NCBI GenBank assembly: GCA_047495785.1
Contig: JBLDXI010000057.1
Coordinates: 62,001 to 126,000 of the forward strand
DNA: 64,000 bases
Source: Lepidodermella squamata
Taxonomy: Eukaryota; Gastrotricha
Direction: 5' to 3'
Under the pieces are notes generated by a model, which saw nothing but the letters and a program-made list of their open reading frames with translations, made no database searches and was not told the origin of the DNA. Position numbers and translations under genes: made by a program. This document shows positions 43,754-54,768 of this stretch, piece by piece. How positions within the stretch are numbered: position 1 is the first letter of the stretch; every line of letters starts with the position of its first letter.

Positions 43754-46138
43754 CTAGTGGTCAGGTTCAGCAACGAAGGGAAATAGAAGCGGGAAAACGG
43801 TAGATGTGACACAGCAGGATGAGTAGAACAGCAATCCAGTCGAAACGATGCCGATTTCTACGTTGCGCCACTCCGCCGTGTCCGGAACGATAAGGACCGA
43901 TACGATGCACAGAAATATCAACGAGGCTGAGGTGGCGACCGTGAAGATGAGAATTTTCACTTCATATCCCACCATTTGATCTTTCACATGAAATCTCTTT
44001 ATCGCCACTGCTTCGAGTAAGCCGAGAACATACGCGAGTGCTATCAAAATCGCATACATCGAAAAGAAGATTGACGCACGTGGAGCATCGCACCAATAAG
44101 TTGTCATTTCGAAGTAGAAATCTTCTATTTCGTCATAAAGTATCGGCTCAACCGTTGTACCGACAGTGGGTGGACCATAATTGACAAACCAAATCAGAAT
44201 AGAGATTGTCAATAAAACGACGGTGACCACCATAGAGATGAAAACTTGCTTTTTGTTGTAAAGATGAGCCGCTGATATGTCTAAGATTGTCTCTTTGTGA
44301 ACTATTGACGTTCTGGCACTGTGAACTGTGAAGCTAACATTCCCAGCATAGTGAGTAGACATTCTGTCTTTCGTCAAATCGTAGTTTGTGCGCGGGTCTG
44401 GCCTCGTCTTGAATACATGCCGCTTACTTTCGTCTCGCATTTGATGGCCAAGGAAAAATATTCGAGGCAAGATAATGCTTGTGATTAAATAAATACCGTA
44501 AATCATCAAGACCATAGAGCTTTTGCATGATTCAGCTGAAACTTCGCTGACCAAAGATACGGCAGCAGAAAGGCAAAGAGTACTACCTACAACGATTGTA
44601 ATATTGCCAGAGAAACTATACTTAGCGTGGTATTTATGCCTGATCAAAAGGATTGCAGCTCCAAGGTTCATTATCATTAATAATGAAGCAAATCCGGTGT
44701 AGCACCATTTTGCTACATCTGGGAATTTCTCATGGAATTTGTAGATTTCCGACAGGTCTTTCGGGGGCTTACCATGGCTGTTGTACCACTTCGGTTCGAC
44801 GATTTTTTGAATTTCGTAAGACGATATGTTGATATTCTCAAATCTCGAGCTTGTCTGCTGCGATCTGAGCACGACTCGATACAACGTGTTCATTGTTGAA
44901 TTAAAATACTGCGAAATTTGCATATCCTCGCCATCAATCTCTATGATTTCCGAGTATTTCAACCTTCCTACTCGAATACCGATAAAGTCCGATGTCGCTA
45001 CACTTGAGTTAACGATTGATCCCACAAGCTTCGGATAACGTGAATAGTCAGCCAAACTTCTGTTGTAATATTGAACGAGTGCTTTGTTGCTTCTATCTAA
45101 GGCAATGATAGCCATCATTGCAGCGTCATGGCAGAAGTGCCGAACGGTATAGTCGGACGCCTTGGTAAGATTTGTCATCCGGTCAATAGACTTCTCAAAT
45201 TCAGTCAAATTATATCCTAAGGAACTTCGCCCAAAATCTTTTTCAGCTTCATTTGACAATCCGTAGAAAAATGACAGCCTCGACTGTTCAGTGAGCATTT
45301 TTCGAGTGCAACCGGGAGGTAGTGAATCGCTGCTGTTATCAGAATCGGAGAACACGTCTGCACTCTTGCTGACAATGAAAACGTACTGGGGCGCCTTGAT
45401 TCCTGCTTTATGTGCCTCGCAAAAAAAGTTGGCAATCAGAAATCCTTGGGCGATCTGCAAATTAATAATTCGGCTATTTGTAGTCTTGATCGATTCGAGA
45501 ACCGAGGGATCGATTTCATCCTGAATAGCTGTGAAAAGGGATACATTCATACCGTTTCTCGTGAATAGTTTCAGGGCCATATCAGCATTCAAGTAGGATG
45601 TCGGATTCCCTGAATAGAATACTATGGCGGCGCGATTCCATTTACCAACTCGACTCAAAAATAGAAACTGCGCTATCAGCTCGTAATCCGCTGCCATTCT
45701 CACTCGGTACAGATTTGGATACACAACGCGATTAGCGGTGAATAGGCTACCGCCGCATCCTGTTGATATCTGAGGCATTTCCATAAAACGCGCTATTCCC
45801 GCTCCATTCTGACAACCAGCCGATGGACCGATTATGATAGGAGCGAGTAGTTTATTTTCCATTTGAATTCGATCTATTGCACGAATCAAACGGCTGGGAA
45901 AATTAACAGCAACTCTTCCTTCGTCAGCGTAGACGGCTACCAGTTCGAAGTCGCGTAAAATGTCCGTTCGTGAGTTGGCTGCATCGATAGCGATCTGCAT
46001 TCCAGCCTGGCATGACGAAGCTTTCTGATTCGGCTGAACTGTTGGCGTGAATGCTACTAAATGAAGCTTTTCAAACTTCGTCATAGTTTTTGCCACTAAG
46101 ATCGAGCAAACTATTAAAGTAAAGAATTCTCGAATCAT
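43754..46138 (-). CDS. Class C GPCR, GABA-B-like, receptor 3 (intronless, 794 aa)
   Basis: A single open exon with signal peptide (about 1-20), Venus-flytrap ligand domain (about 25-430; CQAGMQIAIDAANSR, CQNGAGIARFMEM, STGCGGSLFTANR) and seven membrane segments (about 480-775) with WCDAP before segment 5. The loop between segments 3 and 4 carries an extra piece (SFTVHSARTSIVHKE) relative to receptor 2. It is the intact partner of receptor 2; the first about 165 codons and the promoter are nearly identical between them. The TATA-like CTATTTAAG is at 46205-46213. Confidence 0.87.
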   Translation of the reverse strand: MIREFFTLIVCSILVAKTMTKFEKLHLVAFTPTVQPNQKASSCQAGMQIAIDAANSRTDILRDFELVAVYADEGRVAVNFPSRLIRAIDRIQMENKLLAPIIIGPSAGCQNGAGIARFMEMPQISTGCGGSLFTANRVVYPNLYRVRMAADYELIAQFLFLSRVGKWNRAAIVFYSGNPTSYLNADMALKLFTRNGMNVSLFTAIQDEIDPSVLESIKTTNSRIINLQIAQGFLIANFFCEAHKAGIKAPQYVFIVSKSADVFSDSDNSSDSLPPGCTRKMLTEQSRLSFFYGLSNEAEKDFGRSSLGYNLTEFEKSIDRMTNLTKASDYTVRHFCHDAAMMAIIALDRSNKALVQYYNRSLADYSRYPKLVGSIVNSSVATSDFIGIRVGRLKYSEIIEIDGEDMQISQYFNSTMNTLYRVVLRSQQTSSRFENINISSYEIQKIVEPKWYNSHGKPPKDLSEIYKFHEKFPDVAKWCYTGFASLLMIMNLGAAILLIRHKYHAKYSFSGNITIVVGSTLCLSAAVSLVSEVSAESCKSSMVLMIYGIYLITSIILPRIFFLGHQMRDESKRHVFKTRPDPRTNYDLTKDRMSTHYAGNVSFTVHSARTSIVHKETILDISAAHLYNKKQVFISMVVTVVLLTISILIWFVNYGPPTVGTTVEPILYDEIEDFYFEMTTYWCDAPRASIFFSMYAILIALAYVLGLLEAVAIKRFHVKDQMVGYEVKILIFTVATSASLIFLCIVSVLIVPDTAEWRNVEIGIVSTGLLFYSSCCVTSTVFPLLFPFVAEPDH

Positions 46139-46965
46139 TTTGTAGAACTGATTATTTTCCGAAGCGGACAGGAGAATTTCAGGTTGAGGATTCTGATAAG
46201 CGTGCTTAAATAGCCTCAGCTACCTCGTGGGCGGTCCATTGCAATCTGCGATCGGAATCAACGTCGTGACATACATTTGGCATCATACTTGCGCACTTTC
46301 ACGCAAATTGATAGTCTAATTATGCGAAAGCATGCTCTTTCTCGCTCATGTAAACATGCTTTACGGCGTATAAGATTTTCAAGTTCAAACCATGACTGTA
46401 GAAAATTGCACAATGTCACACCAAATTATCGCGAATGCGTTGTCGGGTTTTTTAATGCAATCCTCTTAATTGAAGTATTAATAAAAAATCTACGCAGATG
46501 CTCCTAGGTCTTTCCTGCTATATTGAGATTGTTTGTCGTAACATTCGGAATCCTTGTGTACGACTCCTCCAACCTCGCGAAACCAGCTAGTATACAATAT
46601 CCACCCGGATGTGGCTGTGAACCCTCGGAAGGCTGCTGCACAAGATGTTATTGTGTTGCTCAATCAAGGGCTCGGAACAGTAACAAAACTGACTCTCATT
46701 TATTGTTCAAATTATGTTTTTAATTGAGGAATGCTGAGGATATGGATTATCAGTGGGGCCTACCCGGAGATGGCAGATGCATAACGAAACGAAACCTTTG
46801 CCAAAGCCGATGCAATGCAAGATAACGAATAGAGTATCAACCCAGTTGATACAATGCCTATCTCAAAATTCCGCCACTCAGCCTTGTCCGGAACAATTAG
46901 GAGCGAGATGACGCAAAGAAATACAAGCGACGCACAGGCGAAAACAGTGAAAATCAGAATTTTCG
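45638..46965. repeat. Near-identical tract shared with 40628-41955
   Basis: Covers the first codons of receptor 3, its promoter, the intergenic DNA and the 3' end of receptor 4. Its counterpart is offset by exactly 5,010 bp. Only a patch at about 40849-40885 (45859-45895 here) was seen to differ. Left of 45638 divergence rises sharply. Confidence 0.85.
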
Positions 46966-49072
46966 CCTCAATGCTAGCCAGTCGATCTTTAATCGTGAAT
47001 TTTCTCATCGCTAATACTTTGAATGCTCCCAGGGCATGCAAAACTATCATTACAACCGAGTAGATCGGATACCAAACTTCAGCGTGTGAGGCATCGCACC
47101 AGTAGGTTGTCGCTTCAAAGTAGGAATCGCTTGGCTCATCGTAATCCATAGGCGCCGTCGTCATTCCTAATCTAGGGTGGCCTTGGCCAGCGAACCAGAT
47201 GATTATTGAAGTTGTTGTCACAGTTAGGGTGATCGACAAAGATACAAACACTCGATTGCTGCTGTAAAGCGGAGAAGTTTTTAATTTCCGAGTGGTTTTT
47301 GGGCATTTTGACAGAACACTGCCTTCAGATGAATCATATATAGCTCGGTTGGCTGGTATTTTTAACTTCCTCTCGTATCGCATTCGCTGGCTTAGTATAT
47401 AAATTCCTGGCACAAGGATACTGCTAGCTAAGAACAGTCCGTAAATCATTAAAACCAAAGACGCTGAACAGGATTCAACAGAAACTTCGCTGACTAAAGA
47501 AATGACGGCTGCTAGGCAAAGATTGGCACCCACCAGCATTATAATATCCCCTCCAAAGCTGTTTTTGTTCTCTTTTTTGTGTACGAACAAAACAAAGCCA
47601 AGTATCAAGCTGAATGAAATGAAAATTGAAGAAAAACCAGTGTATACCCACCTCGCAACTTCAGGAAATTTGTTAATCGAACGATAAACTTCTGGCACGT
47701 CATTCGGCGGATTTCCCCGTTTGCTATACCAATTTGGTTCGGCGATGCTCAGGATTTCATAAGAAGAAATGTTGATATCCTCCAATCTCGGGCTCGAAAG
47801 TGGCGATCTGAGCACAACTCGCTTCAATAGGTTCAGCGACGAGTTGAAGTGTTGAGATATCAGCATATCTTCGTTATCAATCTCGAGAAATTGCGAGTAT
47901 TTGAATCTGCCAATTCTTATTCCGATAAAATCTGACGCTGCCACGCTTGAATTGACCACTCCTACCACGAGTTGTGGATCGCGAGAGTAATCCGCTAAGC
48001 TTTTGTTAAACTGTTGCTCAAGAACTTTGTTGCTTCGATCGAGAGCAAGAATGGCCATCATCATCGCGTCGTGGCAAAAATGTCTCAGTGGGTAATCAGC
48101 GGACCGTGAATAGTTCGTCTGCCGGGCAAGGGCCACCTCAAACTGCGTCAGATTGTAGCCGAACGCACTAGGCCCAAAATCCCTCTCAGCTTCACTCGGA
48201 ATGCCATGGAAAAACGTAAGTTTCATTTGTTCCAGAATGGTTCGACGCGTGCATCCAGGTGGTAGATCATCGACGCCGCCATCAACTTCAGGATTGATAT
48301 AAGTCACCTGATAAATAATGAACACATATTGCGGCGCCTTTATGCCAGCTTTGTAAGCCTCGCACAAAAATCTGCGAGTCACCGCGCCTTGGGTAGACTG
48401 TAGGTTCAAAATTCTACTGTTTGTCGACTTGATTGATTCGAAAACTGAGGGTTCAATTTCATCTTGAATAGGCGCCAGGAGTGACACTTTCATGCCGTTT
48501 CTCGTGAAGAATTGAACAAGCAAGTCAGTGTTCTGATAGGATTGAGTATTCACACTGTAGTATATTATGGCGACACGATTCCATTTACCAATAGGGCCCA
48601 TAAATAAATGTTGAGCTACAGCACTGTATTCAGCTGCCATCCTTACTCGATAGAGATTTGGATAGAGAACCCGGTTAGCTGTAAAAGCGCTACTGCCGCA
48701 TCCCGTTGCAATTTGAATGATGTCTATTTGCCGGGCCATTCCAGCTCCGATTTGACAAGCTGCGGAAGGGCCAATTGCGATTGGAGCAAGCAGTTTCCCT
48801 TCGAGTTGGATGCGATCAATTGATCGAATCAAATTGCCTGGGAAATTCATAGCATTTCTGCCTTCGTCCGCGAATACAGGGTTCACTTCGAAATCGGGGA
48901 GAATGTCTGGGCGGGAATTGGCCGCATCGACAGCAATCTGCATAGCTGCCTGACATTCTGAGATCCGCTGCGATCGAGGGCTAAGCGCTACCAAATGAAT
49001 ATTATTAGGCTTCGATCTAGCATTTGCACGAGTAAATGAAAGCGCCGTTAAGGCGACAAAAAATGTGAACAT
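46760..49072 (-). CDS. Class C GPCR, GABA-B-like, receptor 4 (intronless, 770 aa)
   Basis: Single exon with signal peptide MFTFFVALTALSFTRANA. The ligand domain shows SECQAAMQIAVDAANSR, CQIGAGMARQID, ATGCGSSAFTANR and RHFCHDAMMMAILALDRS. The linker is EPNWYSKRGNPPND. Seven membrane segments follow with SYFEATTYWCDASHAE before segment 5 and a basic loop (TTRKLKTSPL) before segment 4. It is complete. Its 3' end was copied to 41750-41955. Confidence 0.87.
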   Translation of the reverse strand: MFTFFVALTALSFTRANARSKPNNIHLVALSPRSQRISECQAAMQIAVDAANSRPDILPDFEVNPVFADEGRNAMNFPGNLIRSIDRIQLEGKLLAPIAIGPSAACQIGAGMARQIDIIQIATGCGSSAFTANRVLYPNLYRVRMAAEYSAVAQHLFMGPIGKWNRVAIIYYSVNTQSYQNTDLLVQFFTRNGMKVSLLAPIQDEIEPSVFESIKSTNSRILNLQSTQGAVTRRFLCEAYKAGIKAPQYVFIIYQVTYINPEVDGGVDDLPPGCTRRTILEQMKLTFFHGIPSEAERDFGPSAFGYNLTQFEVALARQTNYSRSADYPLRHFCHDAMMMAILALDRSNKVLEQQFNKSLADYSRDPQLVVGVVNSSVAASDFIGIRIGRFKYSQFLEIDNEDMLISQHFNSSLNLLKRVVLRSPLSSPRLEDINISSYEILSIAEPNWYSKRGNPPNDVPEVYRSINKFPEVARWVYTGFSSIFISFSLILGFVLFVHKKENKNSFGGDIIMLVGANLCLAAVISLVSEVSVESCSASLVLMIYGLFLASSILVPGIYILSQRMRYERKLKIPANRAIYDSSEGSVLSKCPKTTRKLKTSPLYSSNRVFVSLSITLTVTTTSIIIWFAGQGHPRLGMTTAPMDYDEPSDSYFEATTYWCDASHAEVWYPIYSVVMIVLHALGAFKVLAMRKFTIKDRLASIEAKILIFTVFACASLVFLCVISLLIVPDKAEWRNFEIGIVSTGLILYSLSCIASALAKVSFRYASAISG

Positions 49073-49679
49073 TTTGAGAAATGAGTCTTCAAAGCGTAGA
49101 CACTACGAAAAAGGCAACCTAAAACCATAATGGCACTTTAGAATCCGGAAGGATGCGTTCCAAGCATCTCGAGTTGCGTGGCGAGGGACTATTCTTCTCC
49201 TATCAAGTTGTTCATAAAAATTAGGTCGTTTTCTGAGTAATTGCGAAACACTGTTTTCAAGTGATTCGTCCAATGCGTCGATGAGAAGAAAGCTGCTGAA
49301 CGTTTTGCACAAAAATGCTCGTCAGTTCCATCTGATTATTTTTCGGAGTTTCAAATTATCCGCACAGATAAATAGTAATTGTGAAATATGAATAGCTTGT
49401 GCGTGCCCTGTTGATTTTTGTTTGCAAAGCGTGTGCGTGATGAGGGGTAATACAGTTTCCCGATTCCCGATAATTCACTAATCTCTGGCCACTTGCCACG
49501 CCCGGTTTACTTTTCTCCGTGGCATCCATTCTTTATTCTGTCGGATGGCAGTGTATTGCGGGAGGTTCTGGCATAGAGATGTACACCATTGACAAAACAC
49601 ATTGCTCCATTCGATCTTGTTTGGTGGTTGTTATGGATCTGAGAGTGAAATTTTCATTCTTTCATTCTGGAAAATCCAA

Positions 49680-50130
49680 GGTCGGCGAGTGCCGATTTTC
49701 AATGACGGGGAACTCCCGTTGTCGTGGGGCGTGTTCGGCCTGTCGGCCTGTCGGTCGTCAAGGAGGATAGTGGGGTACCTATGAAAAATAGCGGTGTAGT
49801 CACAGTTAACCGATGCAAGCTGTATTCCGTTGTTAGGTGTGTCGTCAAGGAGGATAGTGGTGTACGTAAAAAAAAACATCCAACTGTCCACTATGACGGG
49901 GCGTGTTCCGTCCGTCGTTCCGCCCGTCGTTCCGTCCGTCGTTAAAGTAGTATGTGTTAGTGTTGTCATAAAAATGAGTCCTATGTTTGAGGAGGATGTG
50001 TGTTGCAGTAAAAAATGCGTTGTCGTGTGACGGGGAACTCTCGATGATGTGGGGTCTTGTTCCACTCTGTCGGCAAAAAAGCATCAGTAACGGGTGTTAA
50101 AAATTAATCCCATTTACAGCAGGATTAGGG
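49680..50130. repeat. Degenerate tandem repeats with a 12-bp minisatellite
   Basis: The phrase CAAGGAGGATAGTGG recurs near 49758 and 49847 with looser versions near 49988 and 50120, each followed by an A-rich stretch. Within it, 49905-49943 is a run of GTCGTTCCG(T/C)CC units. Confidence 0.55.
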
Positions 50131-50230
50131 TGTGCCAGTAAAAAATGCGCTCTGTGCCGTGATGCCAGTCAATGACGCGTGCAGTTGTGCGCACGGCATC
50201 GACGCACTACATGGGCTGACTAGCGTGACA

Positions 50231-50343
50231 GGTGATTACCGTTTGCGCTACTCGGTTTGCGCGACGCGATCTGCTCGCCTATTACATGGTGCATATGCAT
50301 GTTAAGTGCCGCGCAAAATGAGTAGCGCAGACGGTAACCGCCC
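50231..50343. repeat. Foldback, about 33-bp arms
   Basis: TTACCGTTTGCGCTACTC on the left pairs with GAGTAGCGCAGACGGTAA on the right with one or two mismatches; arms are separated by about 45 bp. Confidence 0.6.
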
Positions 50344-51786
50344 GTACTATTTTTGCATGTGCGGCGTGACAACGTTTGACCTGCGACTAACAGTAATAGC
50401 ACATTCCCAGACTCGCTTACGTTTTCGTAAAAACCATTACGCTACGCATTTGCGCTATTTTAACCGTTGATAAGCTAATGTGACGTAAAACGTAAATGTT
50501 CAAATACTAGCACATTCATGATTTGTTGCTAGAATTGAAGCCCACAGCCCACCTAAGCAACGATACATTGACTTGCAAGCCAATCTCAAAAATAGCCCGG
50601 GCGCTACAACGTAATACGCGATAAGCTGCGAGATATGGACCCTAATGCTAAGCGGTGTAGGTGACGGTTACCGAATGAATCTCAAATGAAGGATCGATTC
50701 CATCCGGGAATTACGCCGTCGTCGCGTGTGGATGACACGCTACTTGGTTATATGCGCAAAGCTGGACAGCAACTCAAAGATGTGCACGAAAACGTTATAC
50801 CTAGGTCTTAGGTTATGCATGTTCAGAGTCACACGTGCCCACGTGCTTGACGAAGTCACGGAGTTCCCCGTCAACTGTCAAAGGCCGCAGGCCGACAGTG
50901 GTAATAAGAAATATCGAGAATATCGGGATTTCGAGCGAGGCGAGAAATAATTTGGCAATTCTGCAAAACAATTCCTCCAGTTTTTGAGCAAAATATGAGC
51001 CATTTTGTAATGGAAAAAAGCCGAAGAGGGCTTCTTAATAGATCGGCGGTTTTAATGGGAAACTTTCTCTTGTAAAGCACGGAATGAAGCCAAGTGTTGA
51101 GGTCTAATACTATAATCATTATTAAAAATAATTAAAAGAAATAAATAATTTAAGGTTTGAAAAACAAGTATGCGCACGTGCCAATCTGGTCCGAAATCAA
51201 TCAGAGTGAAGTAGAGAGCAGATATACTACTACTCGCGTGATCTAAAAAGCTATTTTTGTTTACCGATTTTCTTTGCTTTCACTTTTATTTTCTGATTTT
51301 TATAAAAGCGGGTGGTTTTTCGTCACGCCGCCGGCTGCCAAAAATCCGCCAGATGGCTATTGTTGCTAAAACAGCAGGCAATAAACTTATTATCACCCTT
51401 CTCCGCCACTTCTCAAATTAAACGTTGAACAATGCTCGAACGTGTCTTAATTGATGCGTGAAATGTCGAAAAAAGGGACGGACTGAGAAAACACAGGGAT
51501 AATACCGTTCACCATGACCTTTACCTTTGACCTTTCACCGTCTTAAGACAAATCCAACGGGCGGACTTGACAAATTACTCCGGCGGACTTGACAAATTAC
51601 TCCGGCGGACTTGTATAAAATCGGCCAGAGTAATTTTAAGCCGAACCACTGTGCACAATGAGGCTGAGTAATTTTACAACCCTGGCAGATTTTAATATGA
51701 GTAGGGTAATAATTTCATGTATCACCTTGAAACAGAAGTAAACAGGCTTAATTCACATTTTTCATTGACGCTAGTGATGTAAATAA

Positions 51787-54096
51787 TTACCGTGGCCTTT
51801 GAAGCAAAAACGTGGCCATCGTCGATGCTATGCCGCACAACGAGTAAAGCACCAACCCGGTTGACACTATCCCGATTTCAAAGTTCCGCCACTCAGCCTT
51901 GTCCGGAACAATCAGGAGCGAGACAACACTCAGAAATATGAGTGAAGCACAGGCAATAACGGTCAAAGTCATAATTTTAGCCTCAATGCTTGCTAACCGA
52001 TTTCTTATGGAGATCTTTTTCATCGCCAGAACTTTTAGCATTCCCAGGGCATGCGTGGCAGTGGTTAAAGCCGCATAAATCGGATACCAAATTGCAGCGT
52101 GTTGGGCATCGCACCACTGAGTTGTCACCTCGTAGTAAGAATCGCTCAAGTCATCGTAAAGAATCGACGTCACCGTCATTCCAACCTCTGGAAGACCAAA
52201 GCCAAAAAACCAAATACCTATTGAGATGGTTATCGCCACCAGGGTGATCGGCATCGCAAGTTTTTCTCTTTTAGCTATGTTAAGTTGAGCATAATTATTC
52301 AACTTCTCACCTATTTCTTTGCGTGCTAACGAAACCTCGCTCGTTGAAGAAGAAGTGAACTTAGTTTGAAAAATCCTTGTCGGCTTTGGTTTTCTTTCTT
52401 GTCGCATCTGTCGGCTGAGAAGAAAGAGCCGCGGCACAATGACACTGTTGACTAAGAACAGCCCGTAAATAGTGAAAACCAAAGAACTTGTACATGATTC
52501 AACAGAAACCCTGCTAACCAAAGATATCACAGCTGCAAGGCATGAAGCTGAACCAATCACAATTATGAAATCGCCGGAAAAACTGTGTATGTTGGCCTTT
52601 CTGTATACGATCAAAACAACGCAAAATCCAAATGAGAATGCCATCATTATTGAAGAAAAACCCGTGAATATCCACCTCGCAACATCGGGAAAATTGTTTA
52701 TCAATCTTCTAACTTCTGATAGATCTTTAGGCGGATTTCCATGCTTGTTGTGCCACGTAGGCTCAGCCATTATCAGAATTTCATAAGATGAAATGTTGAT
52801 ATTCTCTAATCTCGGACTATTCAGAGGTGATCTCAGAACAACTCGGCATAAAGGATTCAGCGTCGAGTTGAAGTGTTGTGAGATCAGCATATCTTCGCTA
52901 TCAATCTCGAGAAATCTGGAGTATTGTAATCTTCCTATTCGAATGCCGACGAAATCTGAGGCTGCAACGCTTGAATTAACAACTCGTCCGACAAGTTTTG
53001 GATAGCGTGAATAATCCGCTAAGCTTTTGTTATACTGTTGCTCAAGAACTTTGTTGCTTCGATCGAGAGCAAGAATGGCCATCGTCATTGCGTCGTGGCA
53101 AAAGTGTCGTAAGGGATATTCTGACGACCTAGATTTGTTCGTTATTCTATCTAGTGCCCCTTCAAACATGGTTAAATTGTAACCGAAGGCGCTCGGCCCA
53201 AAATCCCTCTCAGCTACATTCGGAATGCCGTGGAAAAACGACAGCTTCATTTGATCCAAAATGATTTGACTGGTGCAGCCTGAGGGTAGATCATCGACAC
53301 CGCCGTCAACTTCAGGATTGATATAAGTCACCTGATTTATCATGAAAACGTATTGCGGCGCCCTAACGCCAGCCTTGTAGGCCTCGCACAATAACTTCCG
53401 AATAATAACGTTCTGTGGAGCCTGAAGTATGACGATACGACTGTTTGTCGATTTGACGGATTCGAATACAGAGGGATCGATATCATCTTGAACAGCTGTG
53501 ATTAATGAGAATGTCATTGCATTTTTCGTGTAGAGTTTGAAAAGCAAATCTGTGTTCAGGTATGCTAGGGGGTTCACACTGTAGACTATTATTGCGACAC
53601 GATTCCATTTCCCGATACGGCTCAAAAATAAGTATACAGCTATAACGCTGTAATCGGCTGTCATTCTAACACGGTACAGGTTGGGGTATAGACCGCGATT
53701 CGCTGTGAAAGAGTTTCCGCCGCAACCTGTCGTAATTTGAGTAATTTCCAGCTCTCGAGCTATTCCAGCTCCGTTTTGACAAGCTACCGAAGGGCCGATG
53801 ACGATTGGAGCAAGCAATTTCCCTTCGACTTGGATGCGGTCAATTGCGCGAATCAAGTTGCTTGGGAAATTCATAGCATTCCTGCCTTCATCTCCGTATT
53901 CAGGGTTCAATTCAAAATCGGGTAGAATGTCTGGGCGGGAATTGGCGGCATCGACAGCAATCTGCATAGCTGCCTGACATTCTGAGATTCTCTGAGATCG
54001 AGGAGTTAGTGCCAACAAATGAAGCTTATTAGGCTTCGATCCAGCATAAGCGCAAATAAGTGAAAGCGCTGTTACAGCGAAAAAAACGTGCAACAT
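51787..54096 (-). CDS. Class C GPCR, GABA-B-like, receptor 5 (intronless, 769 aa)
   Basis: The frame extends to 54156, but the ATG at 54096 gives the signal peptide MLHVFFAVTALSLICAYAGS in register with the other receptors, so I use it. The ligand domain, linker (EPTWHNKHGNPPKD) and seven membrane segments are intact; QWCDAQHAAIWYPIY precedes segment 5. The intracellular loop before segment 4 has a Ser/Thr-rich piece (TKFTSSSTSEVSLARKE) with possible phosphorylation sites. Closest to receptors 1 and 4. Confidence 0.87.
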   Translation of the reverse strand: MLHVFFAVTALSLICAYAGSKPNKLHLLALTPRSQRISECQAAMQIAVDAANSRPDILPDFELNPEYGDEGRNAMNFPSNLIRAIDRIQVEGKLLAPIVIGPSVACQNGAGIARELEITQITTGCGGNSFTANRGLYPNLYRVRMTADYSVIAVYLFLSRIGKWNRVAIIVYSVNPLAYLNTDLLFKLYTKNAMTFSLITAVQDDIDPSVFESVKSTNSRIVILQAPQNVIIRKLLCEAYKAGVRAPQYVFMINQVTYINPEVDGGVDDLPSGCTSQIILDQMKLSFFHGIPNVAERDFGPSAFGYNLTMFEGALDRITNKSRSSEYPLRHFCHDAMTMAILALDRSNKVLEQQYNKSLADYSRYPKLVGRVVNSSVAASDFVGIRIGRLQYSRFLEIDSEDMLISQHFNSTLNPLCRVVLRSPLNSPRLENINISSYEILIMAEPTWHNKHGNPPKDLSEVRRLINNFPDVARWIFTGFSSIMMAFSFGFCVVLIVYRKANIHSFSGDFIIVIGSASCLAAVISLVSRVSVESCTSSLVFTIYGLFLVNSVIVPRLFLLSRQMRQERKPKPTRIFQTKFTSSSTSEVSLARKEIGEKLNNYAQLNIAKREKLAMPITLVAITISIGIWFFGFGLPEVGMTVTSILYDDLSDSYYEVTTQWCDAQHAAIWYPIYAALTTATHALGMLKVLAMKKISIRNRLASIEAKIMTLTVIACASLIFLSVVSLLIVPDKAEWRNFEIGIVSTGLVLYSLCGIASTMATFLLQRPR

Positions 54097-54156
54097 TTTG
54101 CAGTTAAAAGTTAAAAGTCGGAATTGTAGACTGAAACGGTAGAGGATATTCGACAT

Positions 54157-54768
54157 TGCAATTTGAAACCATAATGGAAGGCTAGACTTCGGAAGGATGC
54201 TTTCGGAACACCTACAGAGCCGAACGGTTGCTTCCGTAAACGTTGGCGGATTTATTTTTTGGACTAATCACGAGGCATCATCGAGGCACGATTACTTATC
54301 AGGCAAATTTATAAATAATACTTGAAAATAAGTGTTAGATGAAATTGCAACTGTTGAAATTGCTATAGCAAAACACCTCAAGAGCTGCTAGTTCGTAGAG
54401 CTTCCCCGTGAAATGAATGGCTAGCTAGTAAGGGAACCATTCTGAATTCTGAACCATATCGACCTGTCCAGAACTCCAGCGTCCTGGGAAGGCCGTCTAG
54501 CTTGAATCTTGTGTCCATGTGATGGGTTAATTACCCCAATTGCATTGCAGTGAGAGCTCGAGAGCTATATGACCCTACAAACTGGGCAATACTAAGCGCG
54601 ATGGTCATCTATAAGCAAATGGGCTATTATTTCAACATTTACGGCAAAGAACATCGATGAATGCGTAATGCACAACTTTTGTAATGCAAGAAATGCAAAA
54701 CACATTTTTTCAGGTGCCTAAGTATATAATCAAACGATAAAAGCAGTGAGCCACAGGCCCTCCATCTA
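54157..54768. other. Intergenic between receptors 5 and 6
   Basis: No gene or repeat was recognised. It contains the receptor 5 upstream region. Confidence 0.4.

Larger units (their letters stand above)
49073..51786. other. Gene-free block within the receptor array
   Basis: About 2.7 kb without a recognisable gene. It contains a degenerate tandem repeat (49680-50130), a foldback (50231-50343) and GTCGTT-type short repeats. The frames on both strands here consist largely of repeat translation. Confidence 0.5.

Noticed and set aside
49631-50065. 144-codon minus-strand frame rich in TTDGT
   Set aside because: It is a translation of the degenerate tandem repeat, with no family feature.
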